NCBI RefSeq assembly: GCF_032362555.1 | Contig: NC_083517.1 | Span: forward strand, 764,001 to 828,000 | Length of the DNA stretch: 64,000 bases | Source of the DNA: Amyelois transitella | Lineage: Eukaryota > Arthropoda > Insecta > Lepidoptera > Pyralidae | Reading direction: 5' to 3' | Shown: positions 31,301 to 40,894 of the stretch, one piece after another | Position numbering within the stretch: position 1 is the stretch's first letter | Layout: each line of letters begins with the position of its first letter | The notes under the pieces: generated by a model | Database searches by the model: none | Told to the model about the DNA's origin: nothing | The model's input: the letters and a program-made list of their open reading frames with translations, nothing else | Translations under genes and position numbers: made by a program

Positions 31301-33142
31301 ATTATAAAATATAGTGTCGTTGAGTTAGTATCTTGAAACACAAATCTCGAACTTACTTCGAGGCTAACTCAATCAGTGTAATTTGTCCAGTATATATTTA
31401 TTTATTGAGTCAGTGGTTGTATGAGATCGAATTACTTTCGTATACTGGCCTAACTAAGGGTTGGGAAAATTGTCTGTCACTAACTTCAAATATTTCAATT
31501 CGACTGTTCATTGGTTATATCATATTATCATAATAATAACCAATTTTATTTCATCTAATCAAACAGTCCACCTTTTCAGAACAATTGAAGTATAAATTAG
31601 TAAATCTTAGGCTCAGAAGCAACACCGAATCAATTTCTCATTTTAGCAGCCTGTATGTATACCTGCTTGATAATAGCCAAAGTTTCTACAACACACGTAT
31701 CCTTACATTATTTCTAAGCACTGTGTCAAAACAAGGAACCTAATTAAACCAGTGATTTAGGCTATGTGTTAATATTATGTAAATCAATCAGTCAGTTAGT
31801 GTCCTCTATTATATATTTAGATTTTGTTTCCAGGGCCATCTAGTCGTTTCCTCGGACATGTCTGGCGCGGACGTCCAGCAGAAGTTACAGCTGCTCACGA
31901 TTCACTTCCCAAGACTCAAACTGGTCTGGTCTCCAAGCCCTTACGCCACCGCGGAACTGTTTTACGAACTCAAGGTAAGACTTATATGTCAATTGAACTG
32001 CTTCAGATCTGGCTCGAAGGACCATACATTTAGGTCCTTCAAAATGTACGTTAGCACATAATACTATGACAAACTCAAGATATTATAATCCTCAATGTGT
32101 ATGGTTCAAATCCGGCTTGAAGGACCATAAAATTGGTCCTTCGAGCCGGATTCACGCACTGTTATTGCTCCCCTAGTCAGTGTTTTTGGTTGTACCTTCT
32201 CTGTAAGTCACTTTTGAAACTAAATAATCTTTTTTTTATTTCTTACAGCAAAATAGAAAAAACCCGAACATAGCCGAAGCTTTAGCCTTAAGCGGCGACC
32301 ACACCGCCGAAGATATGCACTACGAGCGATACAACATATCCGTACACGATTTCGTTCAGAAACTGCCCGGAGTCACTTCTAAGAATATAACGAGAATCAT
32401 GAATAGAGGGGTGTCGTTGGATCATCTTATTACTTTGAGCAAGGTCCGTAAGCTTAATACGCTTTTGCACGAGACTCTGTCCTCATATTGCTGGCTCAAG
32501 ACTTTTCTCGCTTATGTGCTACAAATTTTCTAAAGCGAAAAGAAGAAGAAGCATAGTATCACTCCATCTCTATCCCATGGATATCGTAAAAGGCGACCAA
32601 AGGATAGGCTTATGAACTTGGGACTCTTAGGCGATGGGCTAGCAACCTTTCAATATTTGAATCTCAATTCTATCATTAACCCAAACAGCTGAACGTGGCC
32701 TTTAAGTCTATTCAAGACTGTTGGCTCTGTCTACCCAGTAAGGGATATAGGCGTGACTACGCTAACAGTCTTGAAACGACTGAAAAGCCACAATTAGCCC
32801 TGCGAATTTTAGAATGCTATTGACAGATATATAGACCTTTAAAATTTCATCAAAATTAGACCAGCAGTTCAAAAGTTATCGCTTTACAAACACACATACA
32901 CACAATAAAAAATGTGGCTTCAAGTTCAATACTATACCCCGCTCGCTCGGTCAATAAACATTACATTGTTGCAGGAAGAGATAGCGAAGATAACTGAAAA
33001 TAAAAACGAGGCAGATACTCTTTACTCTATTTTACATATAGAGGCAAAACCGTCGGATGCCGGCAAAGATGATAAATCTTATGGAAAAAAAAGAAATGCT
33101 GGAAAACCACTTTTCAGGAGTAAAAAACGGGAACAAACATAA
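17735..33142 (+). CDS. Xpf: DNA repair endonuclease XPF (ERCC4 / mei-9)
   Basis: Catalytic subunit of the XPF-ERCC1 nuclease, which cuts 5' of bulky lesions in nucleotide excision repair and also acts in crosslink repair and meiotic recombination. Exons: 17735-17856, 18378-18530, 18880-19060, 21627-21739, 22267-22432, 23746-23882, 24988-25142, 26174-26601, 26943-27254, 28381-28477, 29458-29570, 30784-30957, 31834-31974, 32249-32443, 32975-33142. All phases agree; 884 aa, near the family length (human 916). The N-terminal two-thirds is the degenerate SF2 helicase-like part (ARILVVDLL-type core, [23 protein letters not shown]). An acidic linker lies near 510-520. The nuclease motif G661-D662 and V671-E-R-K-S-I-S-D678 is intact. 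Tandem helix-hairpin-helix follows ([12 protein letters not shown], about 798-829). The tail is Lys-rich. The start has a good GCCATGG context; an in-frame ATG at 17639 is an alternative. Confidence 0.95.
18090..18225 (+). mobile_element. CATA-tailed LINE 3' end, plus copy
   Basis: GCATGAAGAGAGTTATGAAT, GGAAGTATGCAGAGATCTTG and AAGGCGTGATTTTATGTATG form the plus-strand copy of the 23263-23490 family, ending in TATG repeats. It lies in XPF intron 1. Confidence 0.75.
19365..20330. mobile_element. unclassified repeat region after a (TATG)n tract
   Basis: A (TATG)n run at 19370-19398 is followed by ACGGAATCTTTGAGCTTAAT and CTTGAAACTTTGCACACGTA. I associate these words with dispersed moth elements, without a firm class. 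The rest up to the THAP fragment at 20332 is AT-rich and non-coding. All of it lies in XPF intron 3. Confidence 0.4.
20332..20381 (+). pseudogene. THAP-domain N-terminal fragment in XPF intron 3
   Basis: ATG opens [17 protein letters not shown], the canonical start of a THAP zinc finger (C-x4-C with VPGC), and runs straight into a good donor, GGAG|GTATGTTT. THAP domains are C2CH DNA-binding modules shared by P-type transposases and host factors. No second half of the finger (C-x2-H and a distal P) was found in the following 1.2 kb. It is most simply an exon relic of a transposon or a nested gene lacking its later exons. It is on the same strand as XPF. Confidence 0.45.
20548..20705 (-). mobile_element. 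GGATGTCGTAAAAGGCGACT-family repeat, minus copy
   Basis: A CATACATGCATACATATAAT tail, TCCCTTGCGGGGTAGACAGA, CAACAGTCTTGTAAAGACTG and GGTTGCTAGCCCATCGCCTA are the reverse-complement landmarks of the family. Confidence 0.65.
20925..21408. repeat. near-perfect palindrome: 205-bp arms, 74-bp spacer
   Basis: The left arm 20925-21129 is the reverse complement of 21204-21408 without any indel. I could find only two mismatches, both near the spacer-proximal part of the arms. The spacer is 21130-21203. Arm ends are AATAATAGTTTAAAAA and the inner ends are GCGTGGGGTGC / GCACCCCACGC. A separate direct copy of the segment TTGCTAATCAAACTAAAAAA lies just outside at about 20896-20930. No target-site duplication or transposase is evident. 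It lies in XPF intron 3 and would be transcribed with XPF as a long hairpin. Confidence 0.9.
22575..22655 (+). mobile_element. fragment of the CATA-tailed LINE family
   Basis: CTAGGGTCGTGGCAAGCACT, GACTCTGCCTACCCTTCCGG and AAAAGGTGTGAT match the tail of the plus-orientation LINE family, degenerate. Confidence 0.5.
22719..23190. mobile_element. 472-bp TIR element flanked by TA (Tc1/mariner-type MITE)
   Basis: The ends are CAGGGTGTCTAGTAAAT and its exact reverse complement ATTTACTAGACACCCTG, giving a 17-bp perfect TIR. TA flanks both sides (22717-22718 and 23191-23192), which fits TA target duplication. The interior has no transposase. A GC-richer block at 22850-22900 contains GCGGCCGCCACGC. 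It is a non-autonomous element in XPF intron 5. The TA could also belong to the TIR, so the superfamily is inferred. Confidence 0.75.
23263..23490 (-). mobile_element. best copy of the CATA-tailed LINE 3' end, with C-terminal ORF piece
   Basis: The minus strand has an intact 68-codon open end (23488 to 23282). It reads [38 protein letters not shown], then [16 protein letters not shown], a stop and a (TATG)n tail. The GRPRRT-x-DQI and D-R-x-x-W pattern is the usual C-terminal tail after the reverse transcriptase in RTE- or CR1-type moth LINEs. It is severely 5'-truncated and sits in XPF intron 5. Confidence 0.75.
23513..23719 (+). mobile_element. moth repeat with TC..CTAGT ends (Helitron-like)
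   Basis: Starts TCCTACTACTATTATAAAGG and carries TTTCACGCAAAAACTACTGA, GAAATTTGGTATGTAGGTAG and GTTCCCGCGGGATTGATAGG. It ends GTCGCGGGCGGCCTCTAGT. A minus copy is at 46358-46580. The TC start and CTAGT end suggest a non-autonomous Helitron, but the class is not proven. Its 3' end is only 26 bp from the acceptor of XPF exon 6. Confidence 0.65.
24064..24298 (-). mobile_element. GGATGTCGTAAAAGGCGACT-family repeat, minus copy
   Basis: A near-complete copy: CATACATACATATGGTCACG tail, GGGGTAGACAGAGCCAACAG, GTGACAGGTTGCTAGCCCAT and TTACGACATCCATGGGAAAG. It lies in XPF intron 6. Confidence 0.7.
24680..24895 (+). mobile_element. GGATGTCGTAAAAGGCGACT-family repeat, plus copy
   Basis: CACCAATAAAAAAACAGAAT, CCACTCCATCTCGTTCCCAT and GGGATATAGACGTGATTACA landmarks in plus orientation. 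It is about 400 bp from an opposite-orientation copy in the same intron. Confidence 0.7.
25261..25535. mobile_element. ACTAGCTGTGCCCGCG-type moth repeat
   Basis: Starts ACTAGCTGTGCCCGCGATTT, followed by TTTTGGGCATCATTGTAGCC and GATAAATGGTCTATTCAAC. It ends TTATAATATTAATATAGAT. A sister copy is at 28545-28803. Non-coding; in XPF intron 7. Confidence 0.65.
25869..26144. repeat. ~100-bp-arm inverted repeat with a GATA core, beside XPF exon 8
   Basis: GATGAATATTCTAAACCTAA at 25869 is mirrored at 26125-26144. Both arms carry the words CTTATGGTGCAA-AAAGAGT and ACCTGTGTTTTTTTT (or complements) and meet at TCTATCTAGATA/GATA repeats near 25970-26050. The arms are similar, not identical. They look like two opposed insertions of one retroposon. 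The right arm ends about 30 bp before exon 8, which begins at 26174. Confidence 0.7.
26648..26765 (-). mobile_element. GGATGTCGTAAAAGGCGACT-family fragment
   Basis: A CATACATACATACATATTAT tail, then TATCCTTTGCGGGGTAGACA and GGCCACGTTCAGCTGTTTGG. A truncated minus copy in XPF intron 8. Confidence 0.65.
27326..27590 (-). mobile_element. GGATGTCGTAAAAGGCGACT-family repeat, minus copy
   Basis: A full-length copy running from the CATACATACATATCATCACG tail to GTGCCGGGAACCACACGGCA, which marks the 5' border of the family. It lies in XPF intron 9. Confidence 0.7.
28545..28803. mobile_element. ACTAGCTGTGCCCGCG-type moth repeat
   Basis: Begins ACTAGCTGTGCCCGCGACTT and ends GCTTTATAATATAAGTAAAG. It is the sister of 25261-25535 and lies in XPF intron 10. 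Confidence 0.65.
28845..29120 (+). mobile_element. GAAGCGACTCCCGTCTGACC-family repeat, best copy
   Basis: AGGTTTTTACACGAAGCGAC, CCGCAACCTTTGCAGGGGAA, GTTTTCTCACGATGTTTTCC and GTGGGATATGAACCTGTGCC, in order. It has no ORF. It lies in XPF intron 10, just upstream of a minus GGATGTCG-family copy at 29155-29375. Confidence 0.65.
29155..29375 (-). mobile_element. GGATGTCGTAAAAGGCGACT-family repeat, minus copy
   Basis: ACTACATACATACCTGAAAC, GTGACAGGTTGCGAGCCCAT and TTACGACATCCATGGGAAAG. The copy ends about 80 bp before XPF exon 11. Confidence 0.65.
29638..30062. mobile_element. ~425-bp TIR element (ACGTGACAACGTCTTA ends)
   Basis: ACGTGACAACGTCTTA at 29638-29653 and its exact reverse complement at 30047-30062 form 16-bp TIRs. 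A weak extension (TTGA / TTG with one indel) lies outside. The interior carries a GC-rich block of C-G-C-T-C motifs (29870-30000) with no ORF. No clear target duplication was found, so the superfamily is open. It lies in XPF intron 11. Confidence 0.7.
30493..30753 (+). mobile_element. tRNA-derived SINE, copy 1
   Basis: The head has an intact pol III A box (TGGCGCAACGG) and B box (GGTTCGAATCC) inside a tRNA-like stretch ending CCAGGGCA. A shared body follows (AGAAAAGAACTTTTTCTGAT, GCTAACTATTGAGTTAGCC) and an AT-rich end. It is not a tRNA gene, because the anticodon arm does not fold properly. It ends about 30 bp before XPF exon 12. Confidence 0.8.
31158..31406 (+). mobile_element. tRNA-derived SINE, copy 2
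   Basis: Head GACGGCCTCTGTGGCGCAGC, A box TGGCGCAGCGG, degraded B box (ATTTCGAATCC), then the same body as copy 1 (GATTGGCCTGGGACTTGGAT, CTTCGAGGCTAACTCAATC). It lies in XPF intron 12, same orientation as the gene. Confidence 0.8.
32545..32765 (+). mobile_element. GGATGTCGTAAAAGGCGACT-family repeat, plus copy
   Basis: CACTCCATCTCTATCCCATG, GACTCTTAGGCGATGGGCTA and TTGGCTCTGTCTACCCAGTA in plus orientation, in the last XPF intron. Confidence 0.65.
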
Positions 33143-35600
33143 ACTTATTTATTTGTAGATACAATTTGTGAATAAATTTCAAGATAAATATAGCAGCAAT
33201 AAATAAATTATAATTATTTTTACAAATTTTGTTTTTTTTATGTCTGTCAATATTAATACCTGTTTATAGATAGGAATAATGCCAACGTCAAGAAAATATG
33301 TTTTATTTTATAATCTGTGCGTGATTTTGAAAAGTGAAATTAGCGCCACATACCTTAAACAAATTAAATGAAGTGTGTTCAAAACATTACTTTAATATTT
33401 TTAGATAAAGGTAATTCTCATCATCCTTTTAGCGATGGGGAGCCATTATAGATGTATATAATGTATTATTAAATTTTCAGTCGCAACAGATGGAGATTTT
33501 CATAGGTATTACATCTCTATTCCAAGATTTATTTACCACCTTTACAGCATGCGACACGTCATTCCTGTATTCTCCAAATAAAAAATGGCATTTCTATTGC
33601 ACAATTTATTCCGAGTTCTATAAAATAAAAACTTACCTGTATGGTCGAAATAAGCCTGCCTCATTTATACTCCCCCTTTCCACCTGCAAATCCAAAGTGT
33701 TAACTAATATTCACCGACGCACCCACTCATTTGAGAAATTGAAATAGAGGAATTAAGAACCGATAGATGGAGCATAGTCATGGCAACGAACTTATCGCAA
33801 AATTAGTTTAACAAATGAAGGGTTGCGTCAATCGTACGCTAACAGGCCTTAAGCTAAGAGCTACCACTTGGATTCCCAAAGACGAGTAAAGGAAGAGAGA
33901 AACACTGAGTATTTAGTTGGGTGATGGATTATTGACTCGTGGTTCCTCCAATTTTGTCAAGGCTCAATGGGTCAAAATGACTGGGATTTGATCAGCGCCA
34001 TCTAGTGGTAACGCGATGGCACTAATGTAATTCCATACAAATTCGTGATTACACGCTCGACGCGTTTGATCGAGTAAAACTCGCACTAACCCCTCATGTA
34101 TCAAAAATCGGATGAATGGCTTCGGTGAGAAATGGATCAAGAAGACATCAATGGATAGAAATATCTGGGAAGAAAGAGGAAAAGGTATTGCTCAATAATG
34201 TCTATCAATAAAAAATTGTGAAATACAAGGTTTTTCCTGCAAATGATTTGCAAATCCCGTTCAGTTGCTATGAAAAAGAAAGACAGTAAGCACAAGTTGA
34301 TAATATATATATTAAAAACATTCCGATTATTCTAAATACAAAAAGTAGTTACATGACTAATTAATGATGATGATATGAATGAACTTACAACTACATCACA
34401 TACAATATATACAATAATAATGTACGTGGATGAAAATAAATTATTATTTCTTAATGAAAGTTCTTACAGATAACAGCATTTTGAGTTACCTCAAAGGTTT
34501 TAAGAATTCTCATATATGTCTTCTGTATCTTCCTATTATTTCAGATTACTTTTTCTGGTCGACCAACTGATATGCACGTTGTGCCATTAGGATTTTTTTA
34601 ATTATTCCCGTAGATACAACTACATACATACTTGACAATATTTTTATTTCCCAGACGCACAATTAAGAACAATCGTGTGCAACACAGTAAAAAGTTAGAA
34701 TCTTTCTAAAATAGCATCTTTTAATACACATCCAGTGAGTATTTAGAGCAAATTTGCAAAGAAAAATGTATGGACTTTTGCAATCACTTTGATGCAGAAT
34801 GACAAATTTCATTGACATTACATTTCACTAGATGGCGCTGATGACAAAAACAAGCTTTACATTTTCTGCGGGTAGTTGAGAAATAATTTTGTTGATAAAT
34901 ACTGTTATCTGTACTCTATTTCGTAATGTGAATATGACAGTTTAACTGTTTCGCTAATTTTATAAGTTACAGCTAGATATTACAAGTTAAATCCATACAT
35001 CAATTGATACATTTAGTATTACATAATACAAATGGTTCGACATTAGTCTAGTACCTAATGAAAACACAAGAATGAGAAAATGCACAATAACAAATATATA
35101 GGATCTTTATTATATTTAATTAAAAACGAAAAGTCTTGAAACTCTAGGACTATAAATTTTATGTTATTATTGTTTAAACTTATTAGGATGCCAATGAAAT
35201 ATAATTCAATAAAAATTAAATAAAATTACAAGCGTTTGACACTAAATAAATACTTTTATTACTTAATAAAATAATTGACGAAAGTTAAATATTTTTGGTT
35301 AGATTCTTATGAATTAATTAGTTCAATTTCCTTGTATTGCAATGTTTTATATTTTTAAGTTAATTATTAATATGATAAGCTATCTTAATTATTATTACGA
35401 CCTAGCCTTGTTTTCCGTTTATGAGTATTTCTTCTAAGTTTTACACATTTATATTTGTGCACATGAAGTATTGCAAAATTTAAAAATAATAACAAGCCCT
35501 TGCCAAGGAAGTAGTGAAAATTTAAAATAAAAAAAAATATTATCGTCTCATAATTATTGTTTTTTTTTTTAAAGTATTGTAACAATAAAAAGAGCAATTT
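33143..35600. other. XPF 3' UTR start, then gene-free DNA
   Basis: AATAAA-type signals lie at about 33171 and 33199, so XPF transcripts probably end near 33.2 kb. Beyond this only small remnants show. At about 34100-34200 MNGFGEKWIKKTSMDRNIWE recalls the C-terminal tail of a LINE polyprotein (D-R-x-x-W). The rest is AT-rich and featureless. Confidence 0.5.
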
Positions 35601-35607
35601 AATTGAG

Positions 35608-36110
35608 GAGCAGACAATTTTTTTATTTTTGAATATTCTACACAATTGCCATCCCACTAGTAAGCAAAAGATATCGAATCTACGATTACATCACTACAAC
35701 TATCGATATAGGTACAGCGTCACTCAAAATAGTGATGATCTTTATTTAGTGATAATATTAAAATTAAAGTTTCATCAAATAAAATAAAATAAATAAATAA
35801 ATAAAATAAACAGTAGACAAACTCTTTTTTTAAATTATGGAGTATCGTTACAAATCCCATTCCACCAGTAAACGAAAGATATCGTAACTACAAGAAAATC
35901 ACTATGATTATCGATATATAGCGTCACACACGGTATTAATGTTCTGTACTCAATATTTTACAGTAGACAAAATCATTTTTTTTAATTATGAAGTATCGAT
36001 ACAAGCCCCATCCCGCCAGTATACGAAAGCTACCGTCACTACGAGTACCATCACTACGACTATCGATATATAGCGTCACTCACGGTATTGGTGACCTTTG
36101 TCAGTCAGAG
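35608..36110. repeat. degenerate ~150-bp tandem repeat reaching into the PCMT stop-codon exon
   Basis: Three diverged units start at about 35608, 35810 and 35961. Each runs (CAGTAGACAA), a T-run, then CCCAT-CC-CCAGTA-ACGAAAG, ACTATCGATATA and GCGTCACTCACGGTATT (variants at 35717, 35931 and 36073). The last unit's GCGTCACTCACGGTATTGG is, on the minus strand, the HQYRE-stop end of PCMT. The 3' end of the gene is therefore part of the array. Confidence 0.75.
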
Positions 36111-38873
36111 GCACGTAAATGACACTCATCAGCTTTTTGACCGTCGTGGTTCCGTCAGCGGCTTTGTCCACCTTTCAAAAGTTAGAATTAATTCATTCTT
36201 AATAATAAATTCATCTATAAGAAATGTACGTTGTAATTACATACACACATAAAATAACGCCTTTTTCCCGGAGGGGTAGGCAGAGACTACATCTTTCTAC
36301 TTGCCACGATCTCTGCACACTTCCTTCGCTTCATTCACATTCATAACTATCTACAACTATTACGTTGTGATTGGCGTAAATAAATACAAATAATTTTGTA
36401 TAAATAAAGTATAAATGAAAGCAGTCCCAGAAGAACGGCGCGCGCGCCGCTTCCTGGCAGAAATAAGTAGTGCTCCTGTGCTAAGTTTTTCCTTAGTTCA
36501 AGTTGTATTTTCCTTGATAAACATAAATATATATAAATAAATAAGTTGAACCTTTGTACTAGAATAACTGTATTAAATACTCCTGTACATATAATTTTGT
36601 GTACATAAATAAATAAGTAAAAATAAAGTATACTTTTCATCCCAAAATCCACGGAAGTGAAGCCTCATGGTGCAGTTAGTATAAGAACAATATAATAGGA
36701 ACATGCGCATATAAGAACTCTACCTGGGTGAGATGTTGCTCCCCTCCTTCTGGCCCCACGGGAACTATAAGACGCCCACCAGGTTTCAGCTGCTCCACCA
36801 ACTAAAATAATAATTGCTTTACAGAATAAAGTGCTTGCGACACGAAATAGGAATAAAAAAGGATGCAATTATGTATTAAAAAAAATGTGTCGAAGTATTT
36901 TATTATGGTTTAAGACTTCTTTGGTTTTTTATAACTTTCATATTAAATTCAAAACCAAATAAATATTTCTTTTATCTAACCGACTCTTTGATAAAGGTTT
37001 GTCCCATAGATATATATTTATTAAATTATCCTTTCTACTGCTAATTTGCGTGACCATATTTTTTTAATGAAGGCAGTTCAAAACTAACAGTGTCGTGTTT
37101 TGAACTACCTCTATCCATAAAATTGCTATATGGCTGCATTTTAAGAGAACACAGACTAAAAAATAATGCTATTACACTTCTTGAAAGAAATTATTTATCT
37201 GAGGGGCGCGCAGGAGTGCCCCCGTCAAGACGAGACAAGCGAAGCGCAAGGGAGTTGAAAGGTTTTGACGTTTTTTATTTATTTTCCACACTGAATGCAT
37301 ACTTACAGCTTGCGGTAAATGAGGTGCCGCCGCTCCAACATGAATGGCGTTGTACGGAGCCCCTTCCGGATATCCCAAGCGACCATCACCAACTAAAAAT
37401 TTTTTAATAGATAGTTTTATTTTCAGACATATGTATATTCACTTGTCTATGTGAACACTCTTACATTGAAGTACATAAGTATACATACTTTTTTGACATA
37501 AAATTTAATTCAACTCTGCCAAACATAGATACTTAAGGATGTTCATAATTGTGTGTTGTTATTATATTAAACTTAATATACATAGTACAAAGTATAAATT
37601 TATTCAAAAAAAGACAAATTTTTACCAATCAATTTAATTCTCTCCGAAGTGAGTAGGCTTGGGTTGTCATTCTTTATATTCTTTGTTGCTAAGGTCACCA
37701 GTTCAGGTATATGTTCAATGCCAACCACCTTCCCGGACTCTCCGACCATGATCGCCATACACGCAGTCAGGTAACCCGACCCCGAGCCAACGTCTAATGC
37801 ATTCTCTCCGGGAATCAGTTGCATCTTAAGTCTTTCTAAGGCATGCGCATGCTGCAAGGGGTAATAAAATAGTATATTTATTGCAAACACTAGTTTCAAG
37901 AAAATGGAATGTAAAAATCACAAAATGACATATTTTCACCTGATTTTACAAAAACGCAAATTACTCGGAAACTATATGCTATGTTAATGTGCAGAATGCC
38001 ACATTTACTTAACGAAAATTTTTGCAGTCTTGACTTTTGATCTAATAATAATTTCCTTTATAATTAAGCTATTTTGTATTTGCCTCTATTTTGTATATGA
38101 TCCTCTTATTGTCAGGTTGGCTGGAATAAATCCCACTTAGGGATAAGCCCGCCTTTGTACTGTACTGTTTTTATTTGTAATGTACTCCTTTAGTGAACTT
38201 AACTTACTTAAGCTAAAAGACAATAAATACTGTAAAAGCTTGGAATTCAATTTTTTTGTGTGTGTGTGTAACAGTTTTTAAATCATACCATGTGTGGAGC
38301 ACTGATGGTAGCAGAATATCCAATGGATTGCGGAGAATCATGGTACGGTGCATAAGGGCAATAGTTTTTACGATCCACTTGTTTCATTGCATTCTCAACT
38401 ACATCCGATTTAATAATGCCATTCACTAAAAGTAATATTTAATAATATGAGAAGGCAGTTCGGAAGAAAACTCAAATTAATGCATTAGTACATAAAATTG
38501 ATTTAAAAGGTTTTATTTCTCTGGAGATGAGCTTCGGGTGCGCCTTTGATCATGATCTTAGATTAGATAATTGTCAGGTTTTGGTTTCAAAACATTTGCA
38601 TGGCCGGTATTTATTGCTTAATCTATAGTTTTCGTATATTTTGTACGACATCCAATCTAAAGTTTATGATGGTCCGATTGGAATATACTCCACATAAGAA
38701 CATACTTTAAGACACTAAGCTTTAAGATCAAAGCGACCATAAATCACTTGCACTGAAACAATGGAAAATAAAATTCTTCAAGTACATTTTTATGGGCATC
38801 GTAATCAGTCATTCATACCTCGAAGGTTTCGCACCAAATCAGCATTGTTAACTCCGTGACTTCTCCAAGCCAT
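36076..38873 (-). CDS. Pcmt: protein-L-isoaspartate(D-aspartate) O-methyltransferase
   Basis: A cytosolic repair enzyme that methylates isoaspartyl residues of aged proteins using S-adenosylmethionine. Exons in transcript order: 38873-38819, 38425-38289, 37851-37626, 37392-37307, 36801-36724, 36171-36076. All phases agree; 225 aa, against about 227 in the family. The N-terminus [18 protein letters not shown], then [17 protein letters not shown], matches the family core. SAM motif I is [13 protein letters not shown] (about 82-94). Then come [28 protein letters not shown] (motif II), [16 protein letters not shown] (motif III) and VIYVPLTDK near the end. The start is the family Met, with the upstream region shared with the plus-strand neighbour. 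The 3' end lies in a tandem repeat. Confidence 0.95.
36239..36358 (-). mobile_element. CATA-tailed LINE 3' end in PCMT intron 5
   Basis: An ACATACACACATAAAATAAC tail, CCCGGAGGGGTAGGCAGAGA and CCACGATCTCTGCACACTTC. It matches the family at 23263-23490 and lies in the same orientation as PCMT. Confidence 0.75.
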
Positions 38874-39484
38874 AGTTGACAACAGAATAGGAATTACAAG
38901 ATTTAACTTATGCCATGGATGTGCTCCAAATTTTTTGGAAGAATAATGTTTCAAGATCATGAAATTTTATTATTTCGTGTTATTGGGGTAAATTTTTTGT
39001 TGATTTGTTTTTGTACTTGACAAATGACAATCGTATCTTTATTGACACTGACGTTTAGCATTAACGGTCAATGGTCTACTGTCGATAATCTATCGATAAA
39101 AGCAAAGAATTTACAAAGCAATAAAATTCTTTGAGTAAAAACAATAGAATTGATAGTCGAGTTTCCGTAAAATAAAATACATTTGACTTGCAACAATATA
39201 ACACAATTTTTTCCACTTATTTTAAATTACTCACCTTTTAGTTGCAGTATCGATATAAAATTGTTAACCTAGGTACTGTACACACCATTGCTGTCAATGT
39301 CTTCCTGACAAAACACTGACAATATGGTGAGAGTTCACGTCAACGTCAACTTGAAGATAAGCTTTTAGTCATCCATCTCATCTTTTCTCCGTAAAATAAA
39401 TAAATAATTTTTCCATAAACTTTATTTCGTGCTCAACCATAAAATTATTCTTTATTTGTGTTTAGGGTTAAGGTGAAATAGATA
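38874..39484. promoter_or_regulatory. bidirectional promoter / 5' leader region, PCMT (-) and MEA1 (+)
   Basis: About 610 bp separate two divergent start codons. A 3' splice site, TTTGTGTTTAG|GGTTAAGG, at about 39465 suggests a 5' leader intron for the plus gene. No TATA box or GC island is visible. Shared control is inferred from spacing. Confidence 0.45.
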
Positions 39485-40613
39485 ATGGTGTGTGACGGAC
39501 CTGACCCGCCGGAAAACAATCCTCAGGAGCTAACCCCGCCTCCGAGACACGAGCTGATGATGACAGGAACCATGCCAGAAGATAGCGATGATGAAAATGA
39601 ATACTTTGGATATTTACCCTTGTCTCAAGCACCAGAGAACGCTATGACAGACCACGACAGTGATGATGAGGAGGTCAGTACTTTTTTAATTGATCTATGA
39701 CCAATTTTCTTTGGGGCCTGGCTTTTCATTTCAATTGCCCGGAATTACAGTGAAGCTCCTGTTCGGACCAGTCCCAAAGATTGAAATTATTGTTACAAAC
39801 ACAAATACTTTCTTCGTCATATACATAATGTGATTTTTAACTTTAATTAAACGAAAATTGAGTTATAAAAAAAACAATATAATTTGATTTTAAAACTTTT
39901 TCCTAATACTGGCCTTATGATAGCCACAATGCTACTGAATTATTGATATATTAAAAAAAACGAAACTTACAACTGTTGATCACAGACCAGCAATGCGAGT
40001 CCCGTACCAGCTAGCGACCTGCCTCCAATAGAACCAATGGATGCGGCTCTAGTGCGAGAAGTGTGGAGCACTCCTCAAGCAGACACAATCCAGATGGACA
40101 ATGAGCGTGCTAGACAGGTTATCTCATTTTAATTGTTTCTCAAATATATGAAGAAAATGCTGCAGTGCATTTCGTTACCGTTTCTTCTGCACTGACGCCT
40201 TGGAAGCAGCAGTAAACTTGGTTTTAAGTAATTTATTTGACGTCAACCAATGCTGTTAAACCATATGTTTTGACAATTATTAAGCAATATGAAGTACCTA
40301 TCCTAAAATAATGAATAAAAATTTTGAGTTTTGATATATGTATATAAAATTAGAGGACGCCTACAGCTCCACCTGTGTAAAACTCAAAAGATTGAAAAGA
40401 GATCAATAAGCCCTGTTTTGTGCCGGGAACCACACACACCAACACACAATTCCATTAAATAAAAATTCCTCATTACTTTTTCAGGTAATGAATGCTATGG
40501 CCAATTTCGCACTGCCAATGTCCTCCATACCGGAATGGGCTCAGAGCATATCAGAGGAACAATGGAAGCAGACTCTACAAGACAAGATTGACAGGTTGAG
40601 AAATAATAGATAA
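39485..40613 (+). CDS. Mea1: MEA1 (male-enhanced antigen 1) family protein
   Basis: Three exons, 39485-39673, 39986-40117 and 40485-40613, all phase 0, give 149 aa. The first part is acidic and Pro-rich, with EDSDDENEYFGYLPLSQAPE resembling the GYxPLxQ motif of MEA1. The middle has DLPPIEPMDAALVREVW. The C-terminus PMSSIPEWAQSISEEQWKQT fits the conserved (P-x-W-A-x-x-I-S-x-x-Q-W) end of the family. Molecular function is poorly known; in mammals the gene is linked to spermatogenesis. It lacks a signal peptide or membrane segment. It is short and convergent with the serpin downstream; an AATAAA at about 40677 may end the transcript. Confidence 0.88.
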
Positions 40614-40894
40614 TTTGTGTAGATTTGTATTTAGGATATTACAAAGGAGACTTTATGTAATAATGGATGTAAGACAAATAAATCAATTAACTAATGTAAG
40701 CTATAACCATATGTGTAGTTAGAATTAGAGATCAAATTACGGTGGTTGTAAAAATCTGGTTCAATATTCATAATACTGAGTTCAAAAACTATATGTATAC
40801 CTAATTATATAAGACATAGAACCATATGTGAGAATTAATGGTGTTGAAAGTCTAATTATATAGTTAAAAACCTTTCACTGTGCTGCATCTTTAC

